Source: Baylisascaris procyonis
Taxonomy: Eukaryota; Nematoda; Chromadorea; Rhabditida; Ascarididae
Length of the DNA stretch: 64,000 nt
Assembly (NCBI GenBank): GCA_037389465.1
Contig: JAZARR010000248.1
Span: forward strand, 372,001 to 436,000
Direction of reading: 5' to 3'
In this document: piece after piece, positions 1-12,711 of the stretch
Position numbering within the stretch: position 1 is the stretch's first letter
Layout: every line of letters starts with the position of its first letter
Notes under the pieces: generated by a model
Database searches by the model: none
Told to the model about the DNA's origin: nothing
The model's input: the letters and a program-made list of their open reading frames with translations, nothing else
Made by a program: the position numbers and the translations under genes

Positions 1-781
1 ATAGCATAGATGAACATAAATAATTCGGTTGATATCTCCATTGGTGTACATTTATGAAGAAATCGCAACATAACGATAGAGATATACTTTGGCTACATTC
101 GTGTAAATGAGTTGCATAGGTGGAGAATTTCTTACGGTTACGATCTCATATTGCGGTTCTCAATAAATAGCATATTACAACTTAGCTCCAACAATTAACT
201 AGGCTACAAATTCTATACGCAGTTGAAGTTCAAAAAAAAAAAATGAAATCGTTGTCATAAGAAGATATCATCAACTGATTATAAAATGAAAAAAATTGAT
301 ACAAATGTATTTAAAAAAAAAAAAAAAGAATTCAATGAAAGAATTGTATTCATCATGTGAACGTAGACGATGTTTTCATAAGATCAAAAAAAAAGATGAA
401 AAATCTCAAAAACTGTCTCAAGCCTAAAATCTCAAAAGTCCAATAATTTGAATCGTGAAAAGTTCCAACATTGATAAAAAAAATTACGAATAAATATTCC
501 AAATTGGTTCATTTTAAACTATCGCATCGAATATTTCGAAAATTTCTGAGATATTAAAATATTTTCTCAATAGTATTTAATGGTAGGTAAGCCAAAAAAA
601 TTTAATGATCTTCAGTGCTATCCGATGAGTTCCAAACGAATTAGGCTATAGGAGAGAAATAATGCACTTTAGAATAATACTACCCAATGTTTTTGCAAAA
701 TCATTCGAAGACGATATTTGCATATTTATAAATGTTTATAAATGCTTTATTTCGTTATAAGAGATGTAAAGTGATGCATCA
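1..781. other. 3' flank of the collagen gene, no gene seen
   Basis: AT-rich sequence with several A-runs of 8 to 14 bases. I see no open frame with coding character on either strand. It presumably holds the 3' UTR and polyadenylation region of the minus-strand collagen gene that stops at 782. Confidence 0.5.
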
Positions 782-3700
782 TTATCGTATCCTGTATTCA
801 CCATCGTCTTTGTAAACACCGCCGCCATGTGGCACTTTTATATTATCAGATGTGTCCAACTCAACAACCGATGGTCCAACAACCTCTTGGACACCACAAG
901 AAGATGGACAATGACCACCAGGCTCTCCTGTCTCACCTGGTGCTCCTGGTGGACCTGGTGGTCCCGGTTCACCACGTTTTCCTGGTGGTCCTGGTGGTCC
1001 CTGAAAATAATGCATTTTCACTTATAAGACACTTCATTGCAGAAAAAAAAAGGAAATACAGCACATTCGTGATTTATGAAATCCATACTGTATTGTTTAT
1101 GAAGCTAAGCGATATTTGAAGAGATTGAACGCCATAACTTAAAGAAGAAATTCTTGTTGAAGACTTTCTTTTGTTGAGAAATCAGTTGGAATAGCGACGG
1201 ATTTTATGTTATCTTCAATTCTAATTTATGATAATATTAAATTAAACAATTACGATAAATTATTCAATTAAATTTGATATGTAATAATGATAAATTTATT
1301 TTGAATATAATTTTATAATAGGAATAATTGTTAGCTAAGATTATTTTCTATCAATTAAAAATTAATCAACGATTGAGAATACCTACGAACATAATATACC
1401 TTAATCGATTGTTAAACATGATAAAAACAATGGCAATATAATATCTCCTCAATCAGGAGATATATTTTTTAAGACCATTTTTCTTCATTAGAGATTAAGA
1501 GATATAAGGCAATTTTCATATCTGGCAATAAGCGCTTAACGTCATATATCTTTGCCCTAAGTTTGTGCCACTTACCATTTCTCCCATTTGTCCGGGTGGT
1601 CCATAATTACTTGATGGTATACCATTGGGTCCCGGTGGTCCTTTAGGTCCACGTGGTCCTGGTGGACCAGGTGGACCTTTAATTCCTGTGCCACCTATTG
1701 AATCATCGCCAGGTGGTCCCTGAAAGAAGCAAAAAAAAAATAGTAGACTGCATTCTGTGTGTTTTAAATCCACTCGATATATGCAAAAATTTCTTCGATG
1801 CTCTCATCAACTTAGAAAATAAATGTTATTTTACTGAAATATTGATTTTGGAGAATTGGCCACTGAGAAAAGTCCAAGAATTTATGGGAAAATGGAATTA
1901 TTGTTTATTATTGCTTATTTAGTAATGACATTTTCTTCTTAAATAATATGCAAAATTTTATTGACGTCTCAATCTTAAAAACCAATGGAAAAATCGATGT
2001 ACTGAATTTAGCTAGATTGCGTAATCTGTCCGAAGAAATTTCCGACTTGTTCATATCTATAAGTTAAACGACTTTAGGTCAATAAATTGGCAGTAAAATT
2101 TACTTTAATTCCAGGTTCACCAGGTTCGCCAGGTGGTCCTGGAGGTCCAGCGTCGCCGACACGACCTGGTTTGCCAGGTCTTCCAGGCAGCCCTGGATGG
2201 CCAGGTTCACCCGGTATACCCGGCCGACCTGGCTCTCCTTGTGGTCCACGACTTCCCGGTGGCCCCGCTGGGCAAATGACGCTGTAATATTACACAGTTT
2301 AAGCAAAACATCCTATTTTTGATGACCTAAGGAAGCACTTTGGAATTATTTTCTTTGATTGCTTCATCAGTTGAATAAAGAGGAAGCGCTTATAAGCAGA
2401 GCACGACCATCAAAATTCAGGAATTTAACTTGCTATTATTGTTACCGATAACAATTTTCTGATATCAAAGACATTAAAGCATTTGCTTGCGTCATTGGCC
2501 ACATGTGCCTGTTCTTCCAAGAAAATAAAGAGCTTATAAAAAATAAGGACTAAATAAGTAAAATAAGGAATGAGGCCCAATTCGAATAATTTAAATTCAT
2601 GGAAAAACAATTTCAGTTCTTATGACGATATTGCTGAATTAAAGCAAACTTCACCGTCTTTACTCAGCGTTATATGTCTATCTAGTTGATACAATAACGA
2701 GAAACGTAACTGCTCGGTTGGGATGCGATGTTTATTTTTGCTTTCAACTCACCAGGGAGAGCTTGGTTCAGGATCCAGTGGGATGTCCAAACCGTCGAGT
2801 CCTGGCTTTCCTGGCCTTCCAACTTCGCCATCAACACCAGGCTCACCATCCACTCCAGGTGGTCCTGGCGGACCCGGAGGGCATTGCAGTTGTACGCAGC
2901 TTGTACACTGCCCTAATTCATCGCCGCCGAAAGCTATAAAATACATAAATGTGTGGAACATGAAATCCATTGTTGAGCTCACTTACATTCCATACTTCGA
3001 TACATTAGAAAAGAATCCTTCTCTACGTTTTTTGGCATAAGTAACCTATTTTTGATATGAAATATGCTTTTAGTAGTGCTCCTTTAAACAAAGTCCATCC
3101 AGCCTTCGCTCATCAACGAGAAGGAACAAGAAAAATTCACAGTTATCAAATTTGTTTTATATGGGGAATAAGTAATTAAGAATTAAAGTATTGGGAAAGT
3201 CGATATAATATAACTGCCTCCCATTTAATATTTATTCACACATCGACGATCGTATTCATAAATGCGTCACTGCTAACGGCTTTAAGCTCTTTACTGTGCT
3301 TGAGCAGATCGAATTGCACAAATAACTGCTAGCTTATTTTTCTTCTTTTGCTTTCATCGTTGCTACCATTACTTTTATTCATTAATTAGGAGTAATTCTA
3401 CTTTGATAGCCTCTCCCCTTCCATTTCGGCATCCTTTAGTTCAGCTCGAAGAGATGATTGAAACTCATAACTAAGAACTCATCAATAAAAACATCCTCTA
3501 TATTTTTCCACTTAAAATTAACAGAATAATCCCACTATAAGGTGGGATATAATGAATGATTTTTCATATAAAATAGCTCAATGAGCGTAAGGAATTTTGG
3601 AAGATTTTCGAAGAAAACTGTAGTGCCATTTTAGCTGGATAAGGAAATCATTCCCTACTTAACTTCATATGATCAATTTTCACGGCTATCGCCTCGTTTC

Positions 3701-5012
3701 AACAAAAATTACGAATTATCGAGAATTTGGGCATGATTACAGAAAAAAAGGTTTTTTTTGCTGCGATAAACGCAGAAAAGAGCTGATTCATGATATGCAT
3801 AGCCATCGGGAAAAAGTGTTCTCTCGTTGTGTGAATCGTCTTGATTTAAGGGGGTTGAAATATTTTGCAAAGAATTTTCTTCCATGCCAAAGTCTGAACT
3901 TGGAAGCTGAACTAAGCGAGGAGACTTAAGAACTCATGAAAAGACGAGGTTTCGTGGAACCTGAACCTACGGACGTTGACGCTTTGAACCTATAGTCCGC
4001 CCTTAAATGTTGAGCAATTTCAGTGTATATCAGCGGGATATGTAGAGGTTCTCCTGTCGTAACAGGTGGGGATCGGTACCGAAAAAAAACGAGTAATTTC
4101 TTTCTCCGCAATACTGAAATATTTGAGGTAGAAATGAGGTTCTATCGGAAACAAACTCTGTGACCAACCTTGACGCTTCTCTCTACCATGACTGCTAATG
4201 ACAATGATATCCTGCCATATTCCTCGTGAAGTGAACTGAAAAAAAAAAGCTGCTGAGAACGAATCCAAACGGTGGGTCTTTATCACCTCGAGTTGTAACG
4301 TTTTAGCTGCAGATGAAAAGCTGAAGAGTAAAATAGAAGAAAAAGCTGAATAAGAGTAAAAAACTGAAGAGCACCTTTAAAAGATACCGCAGTTCAATGC
4401 TGTGATATATTACCATTGCTGAATGCCTCTAACAAATAAAGAAGGCTAATTTGATTGTTTAAATTAGCAAATCTGTTGCCACAACTTCCAAACATCGTCT
4501 GTGAAATTCGAAACGAATTTCATTTCTCTAAAACAAATTTGTTTCTCGGAAATTAAGTTTGTAAAGTGTTTAGCATTTCAAAATGCCAGCTAGCTGAAAA
4601 TAGTTCGACGGAAGGATCGGAAGGAGACAGTCACAGGATGAGGAAGAAATAGCGAGAGGGGTGAGATGAGGAATATTTTCTTCGTATAAGACAACAAAAT
4701 GGCTAGGGAATGATTTCTATCATAAAATTTCATCTACAATTGACATTCATTTCGTTTTAGTTACTATAATGTAATCAACTCTTTGCAAATAAATAATAAC
4801 TTTCAAGAAGAAATGCATTTAATAATAAGTAGATTTTTTTCACTTACTTTAAAATTCTCGATACGTTCATATAATCTACTTTGTGCATTTTCGAGTTGAT
4901 AGTATAATGTTGGAATTACAATTCCCATAATTGCAATACACAACAACGATATACTTGCCGATGTAAGAGCGATACGTTGTGTGATGCTTCGTTTTCTTTC
5001 AATAGACTCCAT
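782..5012 (-). CDS. Nematode cuticle collagen, 6 exons, 317 aa
   Basis: Secreted structural collagen of the cuticle. Exons, all joining in phase: 5012-4848, 4235-4169, 2933-2753, 2281-2104, 1719-1576, 1000-782. Residues about 15-38 form the single membrane segment of the cuticle-collagen N-terminal domain. REKR at 73-76, followed by Gln, is the expected furin-type cleavage site. Cysteines at 87, 90 and 95 precede the first Gly-X-Y block. Cys138 (split between exons 3 and 4) and Cys141 separate it from the main Gly-X-Y region, and Cys276/Cys280 (CPSSC) open a non-collagenous C-terminal tail ending in YRIR. This three-cluster cysteine layout is typical of the family and serves interchain disulfides. 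The Gly-X-Y run is interrupted near GDDSIGG and NGIPSSNYG. The start is the first Met before the membrane segment, with an acceptor-like AG four bases upstream. The exon 2 donor is GTTGGT, accepted because only it gives the right phase. Long introns (up to 1.2 kb) contrast with compact C. elegans collagens. The subfamily is not resolved. Confidence 0.92.
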
Positions 5013-6616
5013 TCACCTATTATAATCATTTAATTACCTGAGAGAAGTTAAATTTTACTCTTTGAAAGAACGGCGGCAAATTGCAATATTTTACTACAAG
5101 TTGCAAAAAAAAGCGGTGCAAAAATTCAAAGCAAACCTATAGAATTGCGATTGAATCGTGCAACAAAAAAATGCAAAATAACTTTATGCACTCGCGATTT
5201 TTTGTTATTGATATAATGATGATGATTACAAAGAAATTGCAAAATTTTATCTTCCATCAGCTTTTGCTCTCTCATTCTAAATTTTCAACCGAATAGGGAC
5301 GATAATTTTCGACTTTTTTTCACTTTTTTTTCTTTTTTTTTTAAATATAAAAGATGTAAGAAATTTTCCCACTTCACACGAACTTTAAGACTTATTATTA
5401 CAACTATTTTCCTATTAATAAAAATTATATACTTATGAAAATTTTATTTATGCAATTTTTCTAAAAATTTATCTTTCTTTTCATCCAATTTTTTCATTCA
5501 ATTATCCAATCCTTCATCTAAAATCATCAAAATCAGCCAATTTCCGCTCATTTTCCTCTCACCTCATGCTCACTCTGCCCTATCTTTAAATTCCAACCAA
5601 GATTACATTCTAAAAATCGGAAGTGAGAAAAACTAATGACACAGCATTTCTTTAATAACTATGCCAAACAGTTGAATGTTTAAGAAATGTTTAATAATTG
5701 AATAAATAATGCTCAAAAATAGAAATGGACACTAGATAATAACCGAGATGAATCGAACAAAAACGCATTGAAGAGACACCTCAAAGAATGCTCTAAAATT
5801 CGAAGCGTCATTTAAATGTATATCGAAACGTTTCGGAACGCCTAATTGGGTCATCGTTGATTGCCGCGAAGAGAGAACATTTTAGGTCATAGACAAGACG
5901 TGTTGAGTTTATTTTGTTTCAGAAACTTTACTCTTAAAATATAAATGATTTAAACTTAAATTGTATCATAACAAGTTAAAGAAAGGGTCGCTTACGTTAA
6001 AGGTAAAGAATATTAGTTTGACATTTAAAAAAAATGCCTCAATGATGATACTTTGCACTAACAAGTTAAAAGGCCAAATAATTGATGTTTATATCGCATT
6101 TTTTGCGGTCAATGAGGGGCTTCTAACGTATGATTTTATAAAAAATTCTATACAATTTTTTTTATATATTCGAATCATGTCACAAAATTCCACTCACCTT
6201 AAAGGTTTACACAAATTATGAATTTCTCCATTTCTCCGATAGATCTATGAATATTGATTTGATTTGAGAGATATTCTAAGGCTCCACTATTTGATCCTAA
6301 AATCACCGTTAAGGTAAAAGGCATTATGGTTATGAGGTATATTTGTTTTGCTAAAGATGGATTAAATGGTCGACGCATATGTCTAGCTTATAAAATATAA
6401 CCGTAGCGGTAGATGTTAGCCAACAAAATCTAACGAATGCAACAACTATGGCTTTACTTTCTCAATTATAGTTAGAATGATGTAAAAGTTGTGACAACTT
6501 TAAAGGGTAAAAAGAACACAAAAAATTCAACCGACGACATATTTAGCGAGTAAATCGACTTCGAAAATTAGATGCGTTGGTTGACCTTTAAAGATGCGTC
6601 CGTAACGATGAACTTT

Positions 6617-6659
<43 letters not shown>

Positions 6660-8539
6660 AAGGTGAATTTGTGTGCAAATGTTTTGCATTTCAAACAATT
6701 TCGAGGTCATATTAGAAAAAAAAATTGATTAAAAATATTCCACAAGAAAATATTTTCTATCACAAAATGCTCAATTCGCTCTACCATTTGCGCTTTCCTA
6801 CTTGTTATTAATGCATCTGAATATGACAAATATGTATTTTTATTTATTTATTATTGCTCGTGGATTAAATACCCGTTTACGCTGAAAAAAGCAACAATGT
6901 TTACGAACAAAAGGTAAACACTGTAGCAAATAAACAAATAACACAACGACAAATAACCATTACAGCATTGAATAAAATTTGCATAACATAAGTAATTAAT
7001 AAAGAAGATATAGTATCTGTTCTTAATTGAACAAACGATATGATATCGAATTTTCGATGATAAAAATTCACTCTCTCCTCAATTATCACTGATTTTATAA
7101 ACAAATTTATCGCAAAAAAATTATTCAAGATCTAATGGGACGACAACATTGAGGTTGCATTGAATTCAAATAGGAAAATTTGCATATTGTAGGAAAAAAC
7201 ATTTTCAATATAAACATTTGAAATATTTATGTCAAATATTTTAATATCTTTGCAAACGGGGCATTCATTGCTTATAAGATCACATAAACTCATTAGCGTA
7301 ATTTTCACTTATTGTTATTGCGTACATGACAAATTAGCTTAACAAATCTGCAAGAAACTAGATTATTTTCAAACAAAACAACGGATTCACATCGTACTCG
7401 ATATTTAACAATAAGATATAATCTTATCAATCACTGCCATTTCATTAATTGAAGCTTATCATCGAAAAAACTTCCTTATTTGATATTACAATCGAAAATA
7501 CGCCAATGATAAACTTTATGCAAATTTCTTCTTTCAGTTATAAAAATTCTGAACGCATTAAATGAATAAAAATATTAAGTGGGATGACGTCATCGGTTTT
7601 CGTTTGGAAAAAAAATCGACTATGCTTTATTATTTTATTTTCAATTGTACTAATTATTTTTGGATATGATTTTTGATCAGTGATGGGCAAAAAATGAGCA
7701 AAAAGCAATAGAATATCGCAATATGATCGGTGGATCGCTTTTCAAATTGACAAATCAGTGTGCCAAAATATCAACATGTGTACATTTCGAAATACGAATG
7801 CTTATCTGCTGCAATTAGCCGAAATAAAAACATATGTGGATTCTAAAGTGTTATAAATTGTTTCGTAGGAAATTCAAGGTGTGCCATTCAGTTAATTCAT
7901 TCTTGAACTGAATTAATTCCCAGAAATGAAACAATTCCGGAAATAATTCCCACCTTACCGAAAATCAAATCTATCAAAATTAGATGACCTTAAAGAAACT
8001 TGATTTCAAAAAATTTCCACTCATCGGCAATAAACGCTAAAAAACATGAATGATCCCAAACAATAAATGACTGCCGAGAATATATTGCTTAAAAAGACCG
8101 TCTACCAGGTCATGCATCATTCGTTGGCGATCATCTCCCCCCCCCCTCCCCTTCCTCTTCAATATTTCAAGCAATTAATCCATTCATCGTGATTTTCAAA
8201 ATGCAAACGCTTGCTAAAATTGCGAGCAATTTTTTAGCATTTGCAATAAATTGCAATTTTCCTATGAAATACGAATAGCTTTGTTGATTAAGCGTCACCG
8301 ATTCGGCCATATGGAACTCTCCGTTCTTATTATTGAAATAAAATATGTGATATCACAAAAAATAGATAAACGTTTATTTTGTGCTCATTTTCAACAGAAT
8401 TCAATGACATTTTCAATTATTTATTGCACAAATGCAAATAAAATTTCAATCGTTATGCTTATATTTACTCGATGAGTGACCATTAAGATGCGTTAACAAA
8501 CCCGTTCAATATCACTCATATTTGCTTATTGAGTGTACA
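5013..8539. other. Intergenic AT-rich region
   Basis: Separates two minus-strand genes. Apart from an (AG)n microsatellite at about 6619-6655 and a short C-run near 8143, I see only AT-rich sequence. The few open frames (for example 5961-6221 and 6901-7128) are low-complexity and lack plausible splice partners. Confidence 0.5.
6619..6655. repeat. (AG)n dinucleotide microsatellite
   Basis: About 18 consecutive AG units directly followed by an A-run. Simple repeat in intergenic sequence. Confidence 0.95.
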
Positions 8540-11500
8540 TTAGGTAAATATATCAGAATCGGCAAATCGATCCGTGGAATCACCTCTTAGAAACGATAGC
8601 TGCAAAAAATGATTATTAAATTGAGAAAATAATTTCAACTCCAAAATAGCATAAGTTTCAAGCGTGAAACATAACACAAATTGTATTGTATGCATTAACG
8701 AAGGACGGTTATTTTTATATGGAGAATGGTATACTGAGGAGGAAATGAGAAGCAATACGCTAAACAAACTCAGTAAAACCAACATCCAGTTTTTCGAAAA
8801 TCTCCTTACAGCTACCATTATATGCATCAAAATAAGCAATTTTTTCATTGCTATGAAGAGTTCTGATTAAAATTTATTAAAATAACAACTTTAAAATAAA
8901 TTAGAGGAATTTCGCAAATAAAATTTAGTATTTTCTAAGTAATTTGCATGAAATTTATGAAAAAGCTCCGTCTTTTCAAAGAATGAGTTCCTCTTTCTCT
9001 CTCTCGAAAAATTCCGTCTTTCCAAAAAATTTATGAAAAAAAATTTAAAAAAAAACAATTTTTGAATTGAAATAATAGCAAATAAAATAACCCACTTTCA
9101 CTGGCTCCAAATCACGAAAATATTTTGCACATTGAACGATTACAATTAAGAACCAAGTATTGATAGCGACAGCCGCTATGAGTCCAATAACAGCCAAAAA
9201 TGCTATCAATGGAATCACTGCAATTGAAAACAATTTTATTTACGCTTTTTTTTTAAACCGAAATATTCTCAGTTCTCAAATGAGTGAGCAAAAATAAATG
9301 AATTCTTCAAATAATTATTAATGATTCTGATGCGTTAGTTGGCTTTAAAATCAAACTCATGTTAAGTTTTGATTTTTTAAAGAACATTTATAACTACACT
9401 TGACTTATATAAAAGGCTTGTTTTAGTGAGAAGTATTGCTTTCTTCAAAGAAATGTAAGAAGTATTAATGAGAATAACACTTTCTACCAGACTGAACAGA
9501 GTGTGGACAGTGGTCTTATTTGACCAATTCAGATGATATCTTATATATTAAAATGCCAACGGCTGTCACCAAATATTCGCATGAACCCTAAAGATTTTAA
9601 CAGAATTTCTCTGGTAATAATCAATTATTTCCAAATTTGGACCAATAATTCGTTAGGGATACAAGCAGAAGGAGAAGAGAGAGGGTGATAAAGAGATGAA
9701 AGGGGTTTCGATAATTTTTTATATATCAAGCACTTCTGTTGGATCGATTTATATGAACTTCTTCAAGCATTACTCTTCATTAGTTCTAGAGGGAAAGAAA
9801 TTAACAAATCAAAAAGGGAAAATTATCGAAAAATTGAGTAAATATTTCATAAATATAATACGAAGCATTGAAAAATATTATGCAAATATTTGTATCATTT
9901 TTTAAAAAATAAAAAATAAATATCATTTTCAAGAATAAAAATTTAACCATTTTTTTGTTGAACTGAGAGTACTTCAGCAATTTCTTGTGATCGTCCTCTT
10001 AATTCCATTTCAATATATTCACCCGCATATGAATGAGGATTAAATATCGCCGATGCAAAAAATACTGCCAATAAAATTAGAAATGAAATCGTTACTATCT
10101 AAAATTTAATTCTAACATTTAAATTACTCAATCAATAGATGATGAACGTTTATAAAATAATAGACTTTTGGGTGAGACTGTGGACTCATATTAATTATAC
10201 ATCATGCTTGTTTTTAGGCCAATGTAAATAGCTCAAACTTGAAACAGCCTTCCTTGCAGACGCCGAAAATAAATTCCACCTAGTCCCCTTCCCGCTCCAC
10301 CTTCCCCTTTAACGTGAACATTGACCCTAGATCGAGATGATGACAGCTTCACATATCTTACTAAAGGGGGATATCAGAAAATATGATTAATTTAAAAAAA
10401 TTCGGATATAAACATCTAATTTAAATTGGTTCTCTTTTTTCTCAACAAAATGAATACATGGGCAAATATACTGGCATGATTTGTGTAATGCAAATCGCCG
10501 AAGAGGAGAGACGTAGTAAAGATAAAAAGTGCAGAAAAATTGTTCAATACGAATAATCGTTAGTAAAGAAGAAATTAGCTTTATTCATATCTGCTGACAA
10601 AAAATTCTACAGATCAAAATAAATCGATTTCAAAAAATTAGATAAGTTAAATCGATTTAATTAGGTTGGAAATTGTTGAATAAACGATCAACAGCATTTA
10701 TTCGATTTAAGTAAATAGAAAAACTTATAAAATACTTACACTAAGAACAACAAATGGTTGTAGCAAGGCAGCTTTCTCTTGAAATAGACCTTGTAGAAGG
10801 CAGAGTACCGCAACGGAGTCAATAACTAAAAAAAGGAGCTCCCAATTCCATGCAATACTCGATACGCCAATTGCTTTCAGAATGAAATTCGATATGATAA
10901 GGAATGCTGATATAGAAGCAATCACATATGCTCCTAACTGAAAATATATATTTAAAAAAAATCATCAATAAAAATTCAACTTATTAAATATTATCAATGA
11001 TAATAGTGCGGTGTTATCGCAAATATTATAGTTTTGAAGATAAAAATTGTATCACTTGCTATCTGAAATTACTAAGCAGGAAAGAAAGCGTTAAAAAATT
11101 TTCTTTTTTATATATTCAGTTGCAATTTTCGGATTTCATTGTCGTATCTACAATATTTTTGACGAGAGAAAACTGAAACTTTTGATTCCTTCGATGGCGA
11201 AGTCGAAAGTTCGAATAAATAAAAAATTATTCGATGAGGAAAAATAATCAGAAATATTTGTTACCATTAGTTCTCGGGGAAAAATAGCAGCTAAAAAGAT
11301 GCAAGAAGCAATGAGAAATGCCACAGCATAAAGCAATGCAACTGGATTTGAACTTTTTTTTTAAATGTTTCATTTTTTTTTTTTATTTATTTGAAATAAA
11401 ACTTTAAAATCTGCTCTGAGAATATTGATATTCTTAGTCATTACTTTATTTGGCTATAAGAAAAAACTACTACAGAAAATAAAAAATACGAAAACAACGC

Positions 11501-12711
11501 GAGGATTTATCGAATCCTTTTTTTTCAAACATCGAAATAATAAAGTATTTTAGAATATTCAAACGAATCGAACCTTCAAAACGCGAAGCTTCTTCCGGTC
11601 TACCTTAACCTTAGACTCATCGTTGATAAACTCGAGTTTATCCTTACGTTTAAATAAAGTGGATTTCTTTGTAGCACGATATTTCATGGGAATAAGGAAG
11701 TAGTTGGTTAGGGAGCAATGGTTCGCTTCAATGAGCAAAGCCGTTTGATTGGGAGAGGGATGAGTGTTGATGTCGAGATAGTTGGGCACGGCAATGCAAA
11801 CATCCTCGACCCGAACTAGTCTAAGAAGAGAGATTTGCTTTGAGGGTGTAAAATCGACTAATATTATCCGTTTTTATGAAAGTCTGCATTATTGTTGAAT
11901 AGATAAAAAAAAAAAACATAAATTTTTTTACGACGATCGCCTTATCAGTTCTCTTCTTTTTCAAAATATTACAGCAATATATTTATAAAATGAAGTTAGA
12001 GAAATAATAGTAAAAAATATAAAACCTATTGAGAAAATAGCTTTTTGAATTATAACCCTAAAAAAATTTTTTTTTGAGACGAATAATGCAAAAAAAATAA
12101 GCATTTTTTTTTTCGTTGTTTAGAAGAATACAAAACAGTAAAAAAGTGATATTCCCTTCGCCTACTTTACTTACATATTTTAGAAAGTTGCTGGAAAAAA
12201 ATTTTACATAGGGAACATTAAAACCTCGTATTCTGGTGAAATTCAAGCAAACGACCTAGTACAGCAACAGTCTTAGAGAAAATGTTCAAGTCATTAAAAC
12301 GTTTGACACTAAAAAAGTTAAAAGTGAACAAACAAACTTCAAATCACTAAAAAAAGATACGATAAAATAAACTAAACACTACTGAATTCGTTGAATAACG
12401 ACAATTTAATGTCAAATACCTCTAGAGAATGTTAGATGAGAGGAATACGTCGAGTAGGAATATAGCATTTAGGGCATCTATAGATCAGTTGTAAAACAAA
12501 ATACAACAATTCATCGAGTGAAAATTAAAAATAAAAAAAAAATTCAATTCATAAAATTTGGGCTATAAAAAAAAGTCAATTGAAGCTTTATTAAAGCATA
12601 AATAATCAATGCATATCTCTAACTTACCTTTACATGTATTGCATCACAACAACAAGTATATTTTGCGTTGTCATGATCAAATGGTATATTCTTTGAACGT
12701 GCTCTCAACAT
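8540..12711 (-). CDS. LAPTM4-like four-pass transmembrane protein, about 235 aa
   Basis: Likely late endosomal/lysosomal membrane protein of the LAPTM4 family. Exons: 12711-12628, tentative microexon 12271-12256, 11341-11265, 10937-10740, 10098-9948, 9217-9096, 8599-8540. All phases close, giving 235 aa, close to the 233 aa of human LAPTM4A. The N-terminus carries the family signature, a CCC cluster followed by HVK at residues 20-28, just before the first membrane segment. Three further hydrophobic segments follow, in exons 4, 5 and 6. A charged loop (AGEYIEMELRGRSQ) lies before the last one, and the short tail ends in FADSDIFT. The tail shows no PPxY motif of the kind mammalian LAPTM4 proteins use to bind NEDD4 ligases. 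An AG acceptor lies seven bases before the start codon. Donors GTTAAA (exon 5) and GTGGGT (exon 6) are non-consensus but fixed by phase. The family call rests on layout and the CCC-HVK motif; the weakest part is the microexon. Confidence 0.78.
11559..11827 (-). other. Unidentified exon-like open frame inside a LAPTM4-like gene intron
   Basis: An open frame follows a fair acceptor (cttcttag) near 11828 and runs about 89 codons to a TGA at 11559-11561. It begins LVRVEDVCIAVPNYLD and ends in a Lys/Arg-rich tail (DRKKLRVLKVRF). It is clearly richer in GC and in C-ending codons than its surroundings. Its acceptor phase (needs two preceding bases) fits neither the first exon nor the microexon of the host gene, so it does not belong to the LAPTM4-like transcript as modelled. 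I do not recognise the protein. It could be an exon of an unmodelled gene or a remnant of an inserted sequence. Confidence 0.3.

Noticed and set aside
2087..2287. Plus-strand Gly/Pro-rich frame
   Set aside because: It is the antisense shadow of a collagen exon; GGN/CCN codons read as Gly/Pro on both strands.
9696..9905. Plus-strand frame antisense to a LAPTM4-like gene intron
   Set aside because: Composition-driven Ile/Lys/Tyr-rich frame without splice signals.
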